Below are positions 1-13,676 of a stretch of DNA of 64,000 nt, piece after piece. The position numbers were made by a program, and so were the translations under genes. The notes under the pieces are model-generated. The model ran no database searches and was not told the DNA's origin. It was given only the letters and a program-made list of their open reading frames with translations. Source of the stretch: Litoditis marina (taxonomy: Eukaryota > Nematoda > Chromadorea > Rhabditida > Rhabditidae); assembly GCA_964036275.1 (NCBI GenBank), contig OZ038438.1, positions 11,851,321 to 11,915,320 of the forward strand, given 5' to 3'. Each line of letters starts with the position of its first letter. The first letter of the stretch is position 1.

Positions 1-124
1 CGAAGCCGTCCTGTTCATGCGGAACCCAGCACAACTTCTTGCCGGACCACTCGGCCGCTCTCGTGGGGTCTGCGACAGCTTGACGCTGTACCTGCAGGTA
101 GCGCAGGTCTGATTCCTGCTCCAT
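1..124 (-). CDS. Non-muscle type myosin II heavy chain, N-terminal exon (partial)
   Basis: This is the first coding exon of a conventional (class II) myosin heavy chain, the actin-based motor of the cytoskeleton; the gene runs off the left edge. Read on the minus strand from ATG at 124, it gives 41 residues with the pattern DLRYLQV, then AAEWSGKKLCWVP and HEQDGF. That matches the start of the SH3-like N-terminal domain of non-muscle/smooth myosin II (D-L-K-Y-L, A-x-W-x-x-K-x-L-V-W-V-P, G-F). The WVP and DGF landmarks are seen directly; choosing the non-muscle subclass over muscle myosin rests on the AAEW spacing and is inferred. An acceptor (GTTTCAG) ends at 137, leaving a 12-base leader before the ATG. 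Motor, IQ and tail regions lie outside the window. Confidence 0.85.
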   Translation of the reverse strand, partial: MEQESDLRYLQVQRQAVADPTRAAEWSGKKLCWVPHEQDGF

Positions 125-3100
125 ACTACCTGATCTCTGAAACATTCAATTGCAAGGCAGCCGAGAAGGAACTCAAATGTAATGAAGAGAGGGAAGGGAG
201 AGAGAGAAAGAGGGTGGTGGAAGAGAAATGAAGAAAGTTTCAGTTTGAGTCTCGAGGCATCTGTGCTTCAGCAGGAATTATGATGTATATGTATTACTTC
301 AATGAAATATGAGATATATTGCATTAAATGACTGGCTTAACACGTTTAAAAGAGAAAATACGTCATGTTGGGGAATGAAGCACAGCTGATCTCAATCTCA
401 ATTCTTCACACGAGAACCATGCTCCATGTGAGTATTTTGGAATGAAACAACACAAATTCACAACGAGCTGCGGAATGCATGATTGAACATGTCCAGCTCA
501 GTGATAGAGTTGACTGTGTAAAGTTCTATCCAAAATCGAAGGTAAATGTGACAAATATGTATGATCAAAATAAGATGTTTCAGATTTTTGACTAGAACAG
601 GATGATATAGTTAAGTTCACAAAACAAAGCGCTGCGTTAGTCAGGCAATTTACGGACATTGAATGTATAGAAACTGACCGTATCCAGTCAAAACATACAA
701 CACTCAGGGCTGACTCACGTGAAGGAATGCGTGTGCACGCGGAATCGTAGATAATGGGAATGCATGATTCATATTGACCCGGCTTACTAGCTTTTGTTTC
801 GGGTTTTTTTTGGGAAGATGAGATGAGACGTATATGGTGTTATCAACATAATGTTTCCTCAACGTTTCTAGTTGGTAATGTAATCGTGGGTTCTTAATGC
901 ATAAGTTTGCCATTCCAATTCACACAAAATGCTTGCATGAAGTACAGAAAACATTCAGATTGAACAAATGTAGTGATTTGCAAAGGAAGAATGGGCCTAA
1001 CATCTACATTCATCTCGCGATCCCTCATTTACTAGATCTGTGAACGCGCCAACGAGTTTCGTTTTGGGTAATGCCCTTGAAAGAACGCATTCCTTTCCAA
1101 CATACTTAGCGTACATTCGGAGAGTTAGAAGACAAAACGATGGTACAAATTGGTATAACTACAGTATGAATATATTGTAACTGGAGAGGGTGTTCTATAA
1201 ACATTGTTTTTTTCATTTCTATTATTTCGAATAGTAGAACCCCTGGTAAATGTTTCGAGGCAGACTGTCACCAGACATTTGTTTGATGTAACATACTTGA
1301 GACCATAACATCTCCAAAGTATCGCAGAAAGTAAGATGTCACACATATTTTCACTTCATCAACAAATCAAATCATTTCTGAGATTTAAACTAACGATAAA
1401 GCTATGTTGTAAGGTGGAAGCACGTCATATAACCAACCAAACAATTGAGGAAACGGGTGATATAAGAAGTTTTGATACGAACTGAGATAGTAAAACATGC
1501 AACACATCTACTAGGTTCACTTGAATGGAGAACGAATGGAATTGTGGGTCGAAAAGCCGAAATCGGAGCGAGCAAAGCTCTGACACACTGCTGTTTGTCC
1601 AAGGACTTACCATATTGAATTCAACGACTATGCAGTTCGTGTCCTGTTTTCAGCAGACGGTCGAAATGTGAGGATATATTTGGACGAATATTCAAAAAAA
1701 GTTCCATCGGAAACAGAGTTCAGCGAGCAAATGTGGGTGGTATGAATCAGACTTATCTAGAGCTTTTCAGTGGTTTTCAATGATGATTCATTTAATATGG
1801 TGAACACGCATGGGAACAAGATCACGTATCAGTCGAAAGGCAAAAAGGCAAACGGGACACGAGGCTATGAAGACTCTGAGAAGTGTCGCAATACAATATG
1901 AGCATGTTGAGCCATGCTAGATTTGGTTGCTTCAAGCATGGACAAATGTAGCTGCGAACTGATAACGCAGGGAAATAAAGAACACTGGCAGGAAGCCCTA
2001 CAGCAGTGTGGGTGGAATGAAAACGGTGATAATCTAATATGATTGAGACCATTTCATATCGTTTGAAGAAATACAAGTTTGATTGAGTTTGAATACAGAA
2101 CAAGGACGTATCCAGTTCTAGTGGAGGTTCAAGGAAGATTTCTCCGTGAGAAATATTTAGGAAACATTCAAAGTAGACCGAAAACACGTAAGACGACCCA
2201 ACCGCTTCAAATCATGTGGTGGGCTCGAAAACGTGCACGGATCTTAGTCATTTTCCAATCTTATTTTTCGAAACATCTCACATATCAAAAGTTGTCTAGA
2301 AGTTTTTACTTGATACTGTAGGACTGCAGCAGGGTCAGAAACAGAGTACGTAAATGGAAGTTGACGAAAAGACAAAGTTGGAGAGTACTGCTCAGATGGT
2401 AGGATCAATGGTACATGGGATAAGTGTGAGTGCGCATGGTTTCCACGGGTCATCATAATAAAGGTCATCCAACACCCGATGGATGCAACACACACATACA
2501 TACATACATACCGATACGTTCAATCGATCGGGAGGCCACTTCGCAGTCCTCCCTAAACGGCGAAAAGTCAATAGACATGTGAAATGTGAAAATACCGTAT
2601 GTTTAACAAGGTGCAGAGGCTGTCTTCGGTTTCATTTTAGCAGAAAACAATAAGCAAAGTTCGTCAGATTGTCGAGATTGAAAGAGATTTCCACATCGGT
2701 CGTTCGATCTTTGTACCATGTCGGAATGGAAAAGAATATTTTCACAATGGTGGTACACACATGAACAACCGGAAAAAAACCATGTTGTCACATCACATTG
2801 TGTTTGTAATTTAAGCTACAATTTTAATTTAATATATTCAATTATTCCTATTTATATTCGGTTCTGCACGATAATCACTTGAATCAAGAAATATTGTTAT
2901 ATCACACACGATCACTTTTTAGTATTAATTATGTTGACTGCGAAATAGCTTTTAGTTTAATAAGAACAAACGTTTACTCTGAACTTCTGAACAAAGCATT
3001 TTTATAGTCAACGAGCAGTGCATATAACAGAAAAGTTCATGTGTCCAGTTTCCCCAAAAGATTGAATGTGATAATTCGGAAAGTATGATGTTTCTTCCAC

Positions 3101-6100
3101 CCAATTTCCATCGTTTCACACAATATGTAAACGTCGGAAACATGGTTTTATGCGCCTCAGATATTTTCTAGGTGTTACATCCATCAATATCGTTCACATG
3201 TGTCTTCATTCCAAGTGTTATCGACACATGAAGAATGAGTAATTATCAAAACTTGAAAACAATGTGCTAGACTGGTTATAATTGAAGATTTCATAAACGT
3301 TATTGAACGGTAAACATATGACCGCGAAGCGCATATTTTGACCACTGAAACGAACTGTTTCATAGAACAATCAAGGACACTTTTCGAGGCTTTTTCAATG
3401 AAATAACAGTACACTAGAAAGAAATGAAGCTACAGCCAAAATCGTACCAAAGAAGAACAATCTGAAAAGTGTTTGACCTTATAGAGAACTGTAAACCGTT
3501 TTAATATAGCTATATCGATGCATAACGTGTGAAAGTAGCTTTATGAGTCACATCTCGGTTTGCTGATAAGCTGTGCACAAATTTTATTTATGTAAAACAA
3601 AGGCTAGTATTATTAGTTTTTGTAAGGCTGTGGTTCCAGTTGAAAATTGTCGTTCATTATGCTGAATAATGAAATATTGTGCAGAAATCGGTCGATTGCA
3701 GCATGAATAACGCACATTCAAATAACCACTCGCGCCACCGAAAATGAGTCCCGCGACGACTGCACGATTACGGTAGTTTTTGAGCTGGATGCATTTTTAT
3801 TTTTATTAATTATAATAAATTGAAATTAAATGAGCCTGGTTCACCTGAACACATTCAATGCATTCCGCTTCGCGCTGCGCGTGTATCTATTACTCCGGAG
3901 TAAAACAAAAAGTGTAATTTTAAACCATTAGTGAAATGAACAAGTGATGAACAGACATTTAGAGATATTTTTTAGTCGGTTTGATTAATTTTAGGTACTC
4001 ACGTACCCGTAAAACGAGAATTACTTCTGGCCTGTCTCATGTATTAATAATCTCCGATTCTCCCTTTCATGAGCCCACTTCATAAAAATTAAGCTGGGGT
4101 TCCGGGAGTGGGCAGCCTTTTTTCAAACGTTTTTCATATAATTTTGCTGGCGAGGGTAAGTTCCTCTCTATGTCCAGGGTCTACCCTGTTGTGACATATT
4201 CTGCTAACCTAAAACATTATGGTATGTATAAAGCTGCAGAGCTCCCCATTGGATGCGTATACAGTACGTTATTGATGACAGAAATCAAAGCTGTTGTTCA
4301 CAAAAACGTTACATAATAAAGCAATCGAGGATGTGGGTACGAGAAAAAAACTAGTTGTGCATGATGTGCAACTATAGAACTTTCAAATTCTGTACCTGTG
4401 AATTAATTCGTTTAAAACCGAAGTTGAAAGCTGGAGCAGTTGCGAGAATGCTCTCGAATGGGGTGCTAAATGTTTTTCTTCTTGCCGATTGATGTACACC
4501 TGCGCTATAAGTCTGAAAATTCCCACTGAGACTCCGGCAAGGTGCCAGAGAAATTTCAGAGCCGTTTCTCTCTTAAACAAGTTCTTTGTAAGTTGTTGCT
4601 CTCACCAGTTGCAGTATGCGAGCCCAAACACCTCTCAGCAAGCCTATGTTTCATATGAAAAAAAAATATTCAGATAATTTTTCGTTGGAAAGTTGCCAGA
4701 AGTCTCAGTGAAAACGCCGAGAACTAAATAGCTGTGTTCATACCATATTCGGTGGCAGCGTGAGTATGTCTACTCCTACCTATCAATTGCACGCCATTCT
4801 AGACAGATACAGATGAAACTTTATCAATAAACGGTTTTTGGCATAAATTAAGCTGCACCTAGCTGCAGCGTGACGGCTGAATGAATGAACGTTCCGAAAG
4901 GCACTGACGGAGAGATGTTGTGCTGACTATGTACTTGGCGCTTTCATAACTAACATTTCATCGCGGCTTCCGTTGAATCATCACATTCATATTGGTATTA
5001 GACTTATGTACAACAATAGAAACGATGAATAAGTGCTTCAGCGAAATGATGTTTCCGCTAATTTAATATGTATTCCACTTTCAGTCAGATTCTGGTAATG
5101 TTTGTTGCGGTGAGGTAGTACAAGTCTAATTGAGTTCGTTTTTTTCAGTGTTAACATGTTAGATCTGCCACCGCTCGAAGAGTTCAGTATCACAGAACTG
5201 ATTATGCAAACTTTCCGAAAAAATCATTTGGGTGGAGAGTATTGATTGCGTGACGTCACAAAAACTAAACAAACGGATGCCTCTATAGTAGTAGTCAATC
5301 AAGAGTTGGTAAATGTACCACATCCTCAAGCACCGTAGTAGACCTTGATGTAAGTGGAAGAAATTCGCCCCGGGCAGGAACTATCACTTGTTCGGGTAGT
5401 CGTCTGTCAATTGTCGTCCATTGTCACGTGATGGGAGAGCGATAATATGATCTTTGACTGTATTGCTCGAACCGCGTTGTCGCTGCTGGGTTCACTTCCT
5501 CGCAGTACACCGACCCATTACGCATCCATTTGCCACTCCCACCTCCGGTCAGACAGGACACGCTCGTATAAAACGTCGTCTGACATCAACAACGAGTTTA
5601 TTACCAGCGATCGTTGAACGATCAATGCAGTTTCATGTGATGTCCGAGTTTATTCGACGGACAGTCGTCGACTCGCCAAATGACTTATATCCCATGTTAA
5701 TCACCACGCTTCTTACTTCCAATTCACCCATCAGATTAACCCATATATACATTTCACTTTTGTACCACAATCTGGTTAAATTATGATAAAATGAGGATTA
5801 GGTAATTGTTCTTCTTAGACAGATTTCTGTAGGGCAGATTGTTAGCTTTAGTTTCTGGAAACACCATCAAGCATATTGCATGATGTAGCAGCTACATGAC
5901 ATCAATATATCAGTTCTAGTGCAACTCAAGAACAGTTTAAATGAAGATGTGGGTACAACAACCGGTTCATCGTGAATTGGTTTGTCTTTCTTGCTAAAAC
6001 GCGCTGACATACATTACATTACCTGATTGATTTCGATTTCTCACTTAACGATTGGGACACGTATCGATCCTACTTTTCTAACAATAAGAAATGGTTTCAT

Positions 6101-7402
6101 CCAATATACAAAAGTGACGAATTAATTTATACAGTTCGGTGAAGTCCACAACTTATAAATAATGAAAATGTATTATACATCTCACAAAACACATTATGGA
6201 ATTTAGGAAAATATGGTTTAGGAAAATAAGGCACATTTTATGACAGCTATTATTTTTATAGGATAGTATTCGTTTTATAAACTAGTATATGTACAGAGAA
6301 TTTTCCAAAAAGAACTCACCGAAGTCAATGAATACTCATTGAATGTGATTGCACAGATTTGCATCTAACTACTGGTTGAAGTCCAGGGTCTCTACGTGAC
6401 ATTCCCGTACATTTTTTTGTCTCAAAATTGTGTTCTAGAAACAAAGTTTTTTATCAGGACCTGTTTTTGAAGTTGTCATTTTATAAGATAAACATTCCAT
6501 CACCAGGAAGCAGGTTTCCATGTGTGATGTTCTCTAAAGCACTCCAAGAATGAATACCATGTCACTTTGCTTCAGTCTAGTAATTCGAAACATTTCAACT
6601 AGTTTCCAAAGAAAGATTGTTCTATCGAGTTGTGTTATTTAGCATTGCTCCCTCAGTTCCCCAGCGACGCTCAATGCTCTGGCAATACTAATTGAATGTC
6701 ACTTGAATATGTTCAATGTCTTCCTACCTGGCTTATCTCATATATATCTCATTTCACATCCCAGTTTGCCGCGTTGTTGATCTTTGTACTTTCAGAAATG
6801 GTTTCACAGTGGAGAACGGTCGTTATCGTGATAATTCTCTCTTCAGGTACCTTCACGTAAACACACTTAGGAAAAACAAAAACGGATTTCGTGTCACATA
6901 CCAATATGTGAAGTGAATACTGCAATGTAATCGTTGTGAAGATTGAATGAGAAAAAGAAGCGAGATAGCGAAATGATGATAAAGGATATGCTTCAAGAGA
7001 AGATTGCTCAGAACTAGTTGTAGATCTTGTTATCAGCAATATATTTTGAACTTTCTCACTGGGACAATGTCCCCGTTTTTCTCGTACATCGCGCGTGAGC
7101 GAAAATTATGACCGGCAAGATAGCACGTGGAGCGGAGAGATTTAGCTCCTGTGATTTGAGGACTGGTAGAGATACAGTGTTTTAGATTGTTCCACAGACT
7201 TGATTGTCGAATATCACAGTACGAATTCTAGATTTTTACTGCGTACTGTAAGTGTACACTGATAAATGAAACGGACTGTTCAGCGTCTGGTGAACTTGTT
7301 GTAGTGGGGCAATAAGCGAAAATGACTGGAAAGAAAAATGAGTCAGATCTCGTTTCTGTGTTTCTAGCTGATTGTGTTTCAGAAATTGCTTCCATCTCAT
7401 TG
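125..7402. other. Long gene-poor spacer
   Basis: I see no gene I can support here. Open frames reach only about 120 codons, show no family motif, and do not chain through splice sites in phase. Things that stand out: a CpG-richer patch around 3,720-3,910 that could be a distal promoter of the leftward myosin gene, and a TATA box on the plus strand at 5,567. The two genes at its ends diverge, so promoters for both must lie somewhere in this stretch. Confidence 0.5.
5567..5573 (+). promoter_or_regulatory. TATA-box-like element
   Basis: TATAAAA lies between GC-rich flanks (CGCTCG before, CGTCGTCTGACATC after), with an E-box-like CACGTG about 145 bases upstream. It could start the transcript of the small plus-strand gene at 7,403, whose first coding exon has a splice acceptor just upstream. 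This is a motif match only. Confidence 0.3.
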
Positions 7403-7987
7403 ATGGATGCCTATCGTTCGGACAAGGCTGTGAGACGACGACAAGGCCAAGGCAATGTTCGCTTTCGCCCACTCGCGCATTTGCGTGGAAACGACGACTG
7501 GGTATGATTTGAGGACATCCGTTCGGAAAATTCTATCTAACCGGCTTTTTTGGCAACCATTTCCTGAGATAATTAAAAAACCGACTACCAGTCCAGTCAA
7601 CATAAAATACCTATTTTCTGGTTAGTAGAACGGGCCCATCCATTCATTGAAATCACGAGTTCAGAAATCACAAGTTCATTTCTCAGTGTGTTCGCAATTT
7701 CGAAAGTTCTGAACAGAAGCTATTTGTCAATATTTGTTGAGAAATTTTCATATATGTGTAGCAAAACTTTGCTACTGTAGGAAAGGAAGGTTCAGTACAG
7801 ACACAGCTCTATGAGAATTGAGGAATGTTTCACAGCCGAACTTTTTCAGAGGAACCAGATTGGTTACGAGACATTAACCGACCAAATTATGGATGAAAAC
7901 GGTGTTGTTTACGACATCAACCCTACTGCCAATGATCGATTGACGAGGTTCTTCAACACCTATAATACACGCTCCCGAATCGGTTAA
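7403..7987 (+). CDS. Small two-exon gene, 78-residue protein of unknown function
   Basis: Exons 7403-7501 and 7850-7987 join in phase 0 to encode 78 residues; I do not recognise the family. The N-terminal half is basic (KAVRRRQGQG near residue 8). The second half contains YDINPTANDRLTRFFNTYNT and ends RSRIG. There is no signal peptide or membrane segment, so a small cytosolic or axonemal protein is possible, but that is a guess. I chose ATG 7403 because an acceptor (GTGTTTCAG) ends at 7382, giving the same short-leader arrangement as the other genes. An upstream in-frame ATG at 7322 would add 27 residues if that acceptor is not used. Donor GTATGA follows exon 1; acceptor TTTTTCAG precedes exon 2. 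AATAAA lies 230 bases after the stop. Confidence 0.55.
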
Positions 7988-9053
7988 CCACACAACTGAT
8001 ACATAACTCCTAGACAATCTTCTAATCAATACAACTATGTGTCCTTTGTTATCATTACAATTCTCCCTGCCAACTGTCTTTCTTTGTTGTTATTTCCTTC
8101 TCCGTGTGTATTGCTGGATAGACATTGATTACAGAACTCTCACCATCGTTGAAAATCTATATTCCACTGCTCATGAACATACGTGTATTTTTTATTGTAG
8201 TATTGTGTTTTATTGAATAAAATAAGTCAAATTGGACGTTACCCACTGACACGTTGTACTTTGGTGTTTGTTGTTGGGGAAGGATAAAAAGGATTGGCGT
8301 TTGCTTGAGAAAGGATAAGTAAAAATCGATTTCACTAAGTGCTCAGGGACTATTTATTTGACTCCCCCCCCCGCTTTTGAGAAAATGAATCGAAGTTCTA
8401 CTTCGGTCAAACTTAAATTCTTCGAAAACAATACAAATTTAGAATGATCCAGATAGAGATACAACTTTCCCAATACATTTCATCTGACTTTATTTACTGT
8501 TTTATTCTCACTTGAATTTAATCTGTTGACGACTCATTGAATCTAGGAAGAGTTTAGTAGCCAGAGTGTATTTTGTGTTGTCCCCGTATTCTTGCCAATT
8601 CTGGCATGTATTTTTGAGTTATGAACCATTTATATAATTTCCAAGCTCATAATGCTATTACTGAAGAGGTCAAAGAAATCGAAAAACCACGCGTGGGAAA
8701 TATAATAATTGAGTGGTTGGGCAAATTAGCCTTATCAGATGCGGCCAGCAATAATCGTGCTCTAAACGGCAGCGTTGCGGTTTATGAAGGCGCGCGGCGC
8801 GTGTATTGAGTGCGCCGAATGAGCATGTTTTTTTGATATATTATTGTGCGGCGCGGTATAAATTAAATACTGAATATAGCTTCATTCAAACATGTATTTA
8901 GTGGCCATTGTTTGATATAAACTCTCCCCATCGACAACACTCTCTTTCCGTATGTAGGCTAGTTCTCATTTTCTGTTATTCAATTATGTCAATGTTTTCA
9001 ATTTGTGATTTTGATTGAATTATTATAAATGACGTACAAATTGTTGTTTTAAG
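7988..9053. other. Intergenic region with promoter-like CpG patch
   Basis: No gene seen. It holds the polyadenylation signal of the upstream gene (8217-8222), a C-rich run near 8366, and a GC-rich patch with repeated GCGGCGC words at about 8,770-8,860. That patch ends in TATAAATTAAATAC at 8,859, which would suit the promoter of the PRPSAP gene. An open frame at 8621-8809 shows no family feature and was not called. Confidence 0.45.
8217..8222 (+). terminator. Polyadenylation signal AATAAA
   Basis: Canonical AATAAA 230 bases downstream of the stop of the 78-residue gene, on the same strand. Confidence 0.5.
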
Positions 9054-12000
9054 ATGTCGAGTCTCAATTACAAGACGGATGAGAGCAGTGGTATGGTTCT
9101 TTTGTCGGGCAACTCCCATCCCGAATTGGCTAGACTTGTGTCCGAGTGAGTTTGTCTAGTTTCTGTCACTTAAAGTCGCCCTCTTTGGCAACCGCTGAAT
9201 CTACACGTTCATGTTTAGAATTTTTGAGTCATGTTATGACAACATAGTCAAGATACGAATTTATTTTTCTGTGACTAAAGTAGTTAACTTCAATCGGACC
9301 AATCAATGCAGTTTTGAAACATAGATTCAATAAAATTGAAATAACTGATAGATAGAAAAAAATGGGAGTAGTTAGTTTTTTGTGTTTCACCTAAGTGTGG
9401 TGGAATCAATGTCAGCTCATGGAGAATGATGTTAAAATTAGTAATGATGTTTAGAAGGGCAGTAGATCAAACAGGATATATAATCTTGTTTGGGTTGTTT
9501 TTCTCATCTATTACGTTTTCCTGAACATATTATTTTCAGTCGAATGGGAATACGTCTCGGAGATGCAATCGTGTATAACAAAACCAATAGAGGTTTGATT
9601 TTGTTTTCTGTGTCATATTGTTCTAGGTTTATATATTATTTATGTTCCAGCCGTGAATATCAATATCATCAAAATAATTTCTGTGTTGTTTAATAATACT
9701 ATTACTTTTGTAACTTGATAAATTTACGTCCTTAATTTCAGAAACATCTGTGGACATAAAGCAGTCGGTTCGTGGGAAACATGTTTTCATCATTCAAAGC
9801 GGTTCGAAGTTAGTGTATTTTCATATCATCCCCATTCTTCACAGTTGTTGGTTTCACGCTAAGACTACTAGTATGAGTTAAAACTATTCAAAGATATGTT
9901 CTTCAGGAATGTGAACAACGATGTTATGGAATTATTGATACTCATCTATGCGTGCAAAACATCAATGTCAAAAACAATCACTGTTCTGATGCCCTACCTG
10001 CCATATTCCAAGCAGTGCCGCATGCTGAGAAGATCTTCAATTCCCATGAAGCTCATTGCTGAGATGATATGTAAATCTGGTTAGTTTTCTTATTTCACTT
10101 TTATTTATGGAAGAAATTTGATCATGGTTGAGTTTAAAAAAGTTATTTAATTGATTGGTTGGATCTCATGAGGGATGGTTTAAGTTGAACCATAGGTGTT
10201 TTTTTTATACTAATTTCTGTCTTTTCTGTATCCTACTGTCATATCATGCCTGTTTTTAAGGTTATACACGTTAATTTCAGTTGCTCTGGCATTCAAATGT
10301 TTACCTATGAGTGGAACTGTCATTATTGTTTAAGGTGCTTCGCGATTGGTGTCTCTTGATCTCTACAAAAAAGAAATTCAAGGATTCTTCTCCATCCCAG
10401 TTGATAACCTGCGAGCCTCGCCGTTTCTCCTCCAATATATCAAAGAATATGTTGGTCGTTTCAATTTTACCCTTTCCCTCCTTCGCAATAACGTGTATAT
10501 GATGATTCAGGGGCTGTTGGTGAAGTGAACTACCATATTTCATTGTTTTTCGAGAATCTTTCAAAAGTTTCACTTTTTGAGTCGCAGCCTTCTTGTATAA
10601 CGTGGGCGCCATTTACCTCGAATGGATTATGTTGAAAATTCCCTTCAGACGGCCTAAACATTGGAACTCCGCCATAGATGACCTTCGATTAGGTTTCTTC
10701 TTTTAATGATGATGAAGCAAAAAGCAAATAAGTCGAAGAAGTATAACTATATAACGTTGTTCTAGATTCCCGACTACAAGAATGCGATCATTGTCGCAAA
10801 GTCTCCTGGGGTCATGAACAAGGCCACCTCATACGCGGATCGTCTTCGACTAGGTATGTTCACCTAATTATACATTATTTTTCTAATTTGCTTGTATACA
10901 TGCTACTTTATCCCTTCTGTCATTCAGGCTGTGAGTTTCTTTGAGAGTAGAATGAAACCTGCAGAGGTAGGCGCCCACTTTGTGGGCGTGTCAGTTTAGT
11001 ATTGTTCGTTGATTTCTGTACTCCTACTTTCTACACCATTTTCCAAGTGTTGTGAATAGCACCAAGATCACCGTATATTTGATGCCATTGGTTGGTTTGG
11101 TTTTTGTTTTGGCGACTAGGCTACTTTTCCCCACCATCGAGAGCTTCCACGTTTTTCTCTGCAACGTGAGTCGTTTAAAGCATGTAACTTGAAGTATTCT
11201 GTTCCAGCTGTTTTTCAGTTGTTTTATTTAGTTTTGGTTCAGGCGTAGCTGTCATTCATGGAGAACAAAAAGATTCGGAAGAGTCTGGTCTTGAAGATGG
11301 TCGCCAGAGCCCTCCCCCTAATTCTACGTATACTCCGTTTGAGCTGTTCCCCTGTTAGTAATGTTTGGACTTAGATTCCAACTTTTTATGAAACATTATA
11401 CAGGTATTGCAAGATTACTACATATAACATATTCGAAATCAATTTATCATTATTTGCTTCAAAGTTTTGTTTATCTTCTAATCTTATATTCAACTGCTGA
11501 GCAACTGAGCAAAGTATATAGTCTCCTGATACGCACCCGGTTACATGAAAAAAGGAGACAATCACAGTTGTTCACTAACCTGAGCCCCTGAGCGTAAAAG
11601 TAATCGTAGTCAGTCGGGTGGATCTAGTTTTTCTCCAAAATCGTATATCTTCGCTCTTCGGTAATTTTTGAAATATTGGAATTGCTGCAAGTTTATAATG
11701 CGTAAAGTTCAAGTATGTTTCTGTGTACAGTGTTTCTCTTTTAGCCCAGGAACCCAAGCAGAAGCCTCCTCTCACTGTTGTTGGCGATGTCGGAGGAAGA
11801 ATCGCCATCATGGTGGTAAGTGCATTGTGTCTTCATAAATATGTAATCATTTACTATTTTTCGTTGCGCGATACCCCACACAATTTTTCTCACTAAATAG
11901 TGTAATTGAAAAGAAAAGAACGTGCAACAGGGGGGAGAGATAACATTTTCGCCCATTATTCTTTTTTTGCTTTGATCACCTATAACATTCTATGCATTTG

Positions 12001-13011
12001 ATCATCAAAACAGCACCTATATGTTTTTGCCCACCTGAAACGGTTACCCGGAAAGGCGGTCGTTTACTAGTATTGCACGTTTTAGGCAAAGAGCAAATCC
12101 TAGCAAATAATTCCATATCAGCGTCTTGCTTCGGGTTTCACTACCCCACTCTGTGTAAATCAAGTCCACCTATTCTTCGAAGGGGTGATCCCGTTTCCGC
12201 TAAAGCACTAATTTTGTTCTTCCAAAATAGCAAAATATAGTTGGAAGAGCTCATCGAGAACACCTTTTACCTGGAAGAAGTTTACCATAATTTGGTTCCA
12301 AATGCGTAGGTGAACTTTTTTTCACAGATTATACTGTGAGATTTCAGGATGATATTATTGACGATGCGCAGTCGTTTGTGGCGGCCGCGGAGGTGTTGCA
12401 GGCACGCGGGGCGTACAAGATCTACGTGATGGCCACTCACGGAGTTCTCAGTTCCGATGCTCCTGCCTTGTTGGAGGCTTCACCAATTACTCAGGTGAAC
12501 AGTTGTCGTGTTGATTCGGTTACCAATTGCACATTGCAATAAGAAATGTTATCAATGTAGATGAAGTTGTCTTATGTAGCCAAATATGAAATTGAATAAC
12601 AATATAAGGAACTAACTTTTAGACAGCTGTTACCTTGATTTTACTGTATGAGAACGTTGACTGCTGCATAGCCAGATTTCTTTTAGGTTTGATGAGTTTT
12701 TTCGGTCTCATTTAGTCTATACAAAACCAACGATGATTTTGTTGGCATACTTCGTGGTAGTGTTACCCAAACCTTCTTGATATAGCTCATGTTCAATCGA
12801 AATATGAAGACGTGACACGTACTGCTTGGATTTGGCACTTTATATGTTTTAGGTTATTGTGACCAATACCGTTCCACACGAGGTACAGAAAATGCGCTGT
12901 CATAAGATCAAAACGGTCGACATTTCGCTCATGTTGTGCGAGGCTATTCGTCGTATTTACCACAACGAGTCGATGGGTCAATTGTTCAGAGATATCACAT
13001 TAGATGACTGA
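9054..13011 (+). CDS. PRPSAP: Phosphoribosyl pyrophosphate synthase-associated protein
   Basis: This is a regulatory, catalytically weak partner of ribose-phosphate pyrophosphokinase (PRPS), which makes PRPP for nucleotide synthesis in the cytosol. Ten exons: 9054-9145, 9540-9592, 9742-9808, 9907-10079, 10335-10450, 10766-10853, 11243-11353, 11745-11815, 12348-12494, 12853-13011; 358 residues, all phases consistent. Family landmarks are [43 protein letters not shown] (137-147), [24 protein letters not shown] and [11 protein letters not shown] (about 257-267). A Pro/Ser-rich insert of about 30 residues (exons 7-8) separates the two lobes, as in PRPSAP1/2 and unlike PRPS itself. KEIQGFF and DDIIDD are the PRPSAP versions of the PRPS substrate loops. 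The length fits the family (vertebrate forms are about 356-369). The ATG directly follows an acceptor (TTGTTTTAAG). Confidence 0.95.
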
Positions 13012-13670
13012 AACCGACAAGTGAGTTGTTTCCAATATTCGTTCTATATAGTTTGTAAACAAATCTATGAAAATTTTGCTTACTTTATTCATGTGTGGTA
13101 CGATTTTCTGATCAGTCTCACTTTCTGTCTTCGGGCTTTTATTGTATTTTATTTTCCATAGGTAAAAAACCACAAACACGCGTGCACTGTTCGGCTGTTT
13201 GTATAAATTATAAACAACTGACGTCTGGTATGATAGCTTGGTAAATTGATGTTACTGATCATTTTGCCTTTACAGCGAGTGAAGGTTCGGATCATTCTTC
13301 GGGCGTCTTCTATCTTTATTTACTTGAGTATGTGCGTGATTCTCTCTCACAAGTAGTCTGACTTGACATGTAGATTCTCCACATTCTATTTTCTGTTACC
13401 CGTGAGCTCAATTTATATTACGTGTTCGTTTTATTTTCATACTCTAGTTCAAAATATAGTAATTTGAAGATAGAGGACACCACAAACAAGCTCAGTTGTT
13501 GAATTTTATGTAGTTTGAAAGATTTCCCAAGCCAGCCGGTTTATTTCCTTATTTTTGTAGAGTTGGTAACCTCTTTGTTCACGTTGTTTCAGTCTAGTAC
13601 AATTTCAGCTGTTGATATTTCTCTCTCCGATTCATATTATTGAGAAAATGGTGTACAAATTCAGATCTTC

Positions 13671-13676
13671 AATAAA
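13671..13676 (+). terminator. Polyadenylation signal AATAAA
   Basis: Canonical AATAAA 660 bases after the PRPSAP stop codon; I noticed no earlier AATAAA. Confidence 0.45.
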
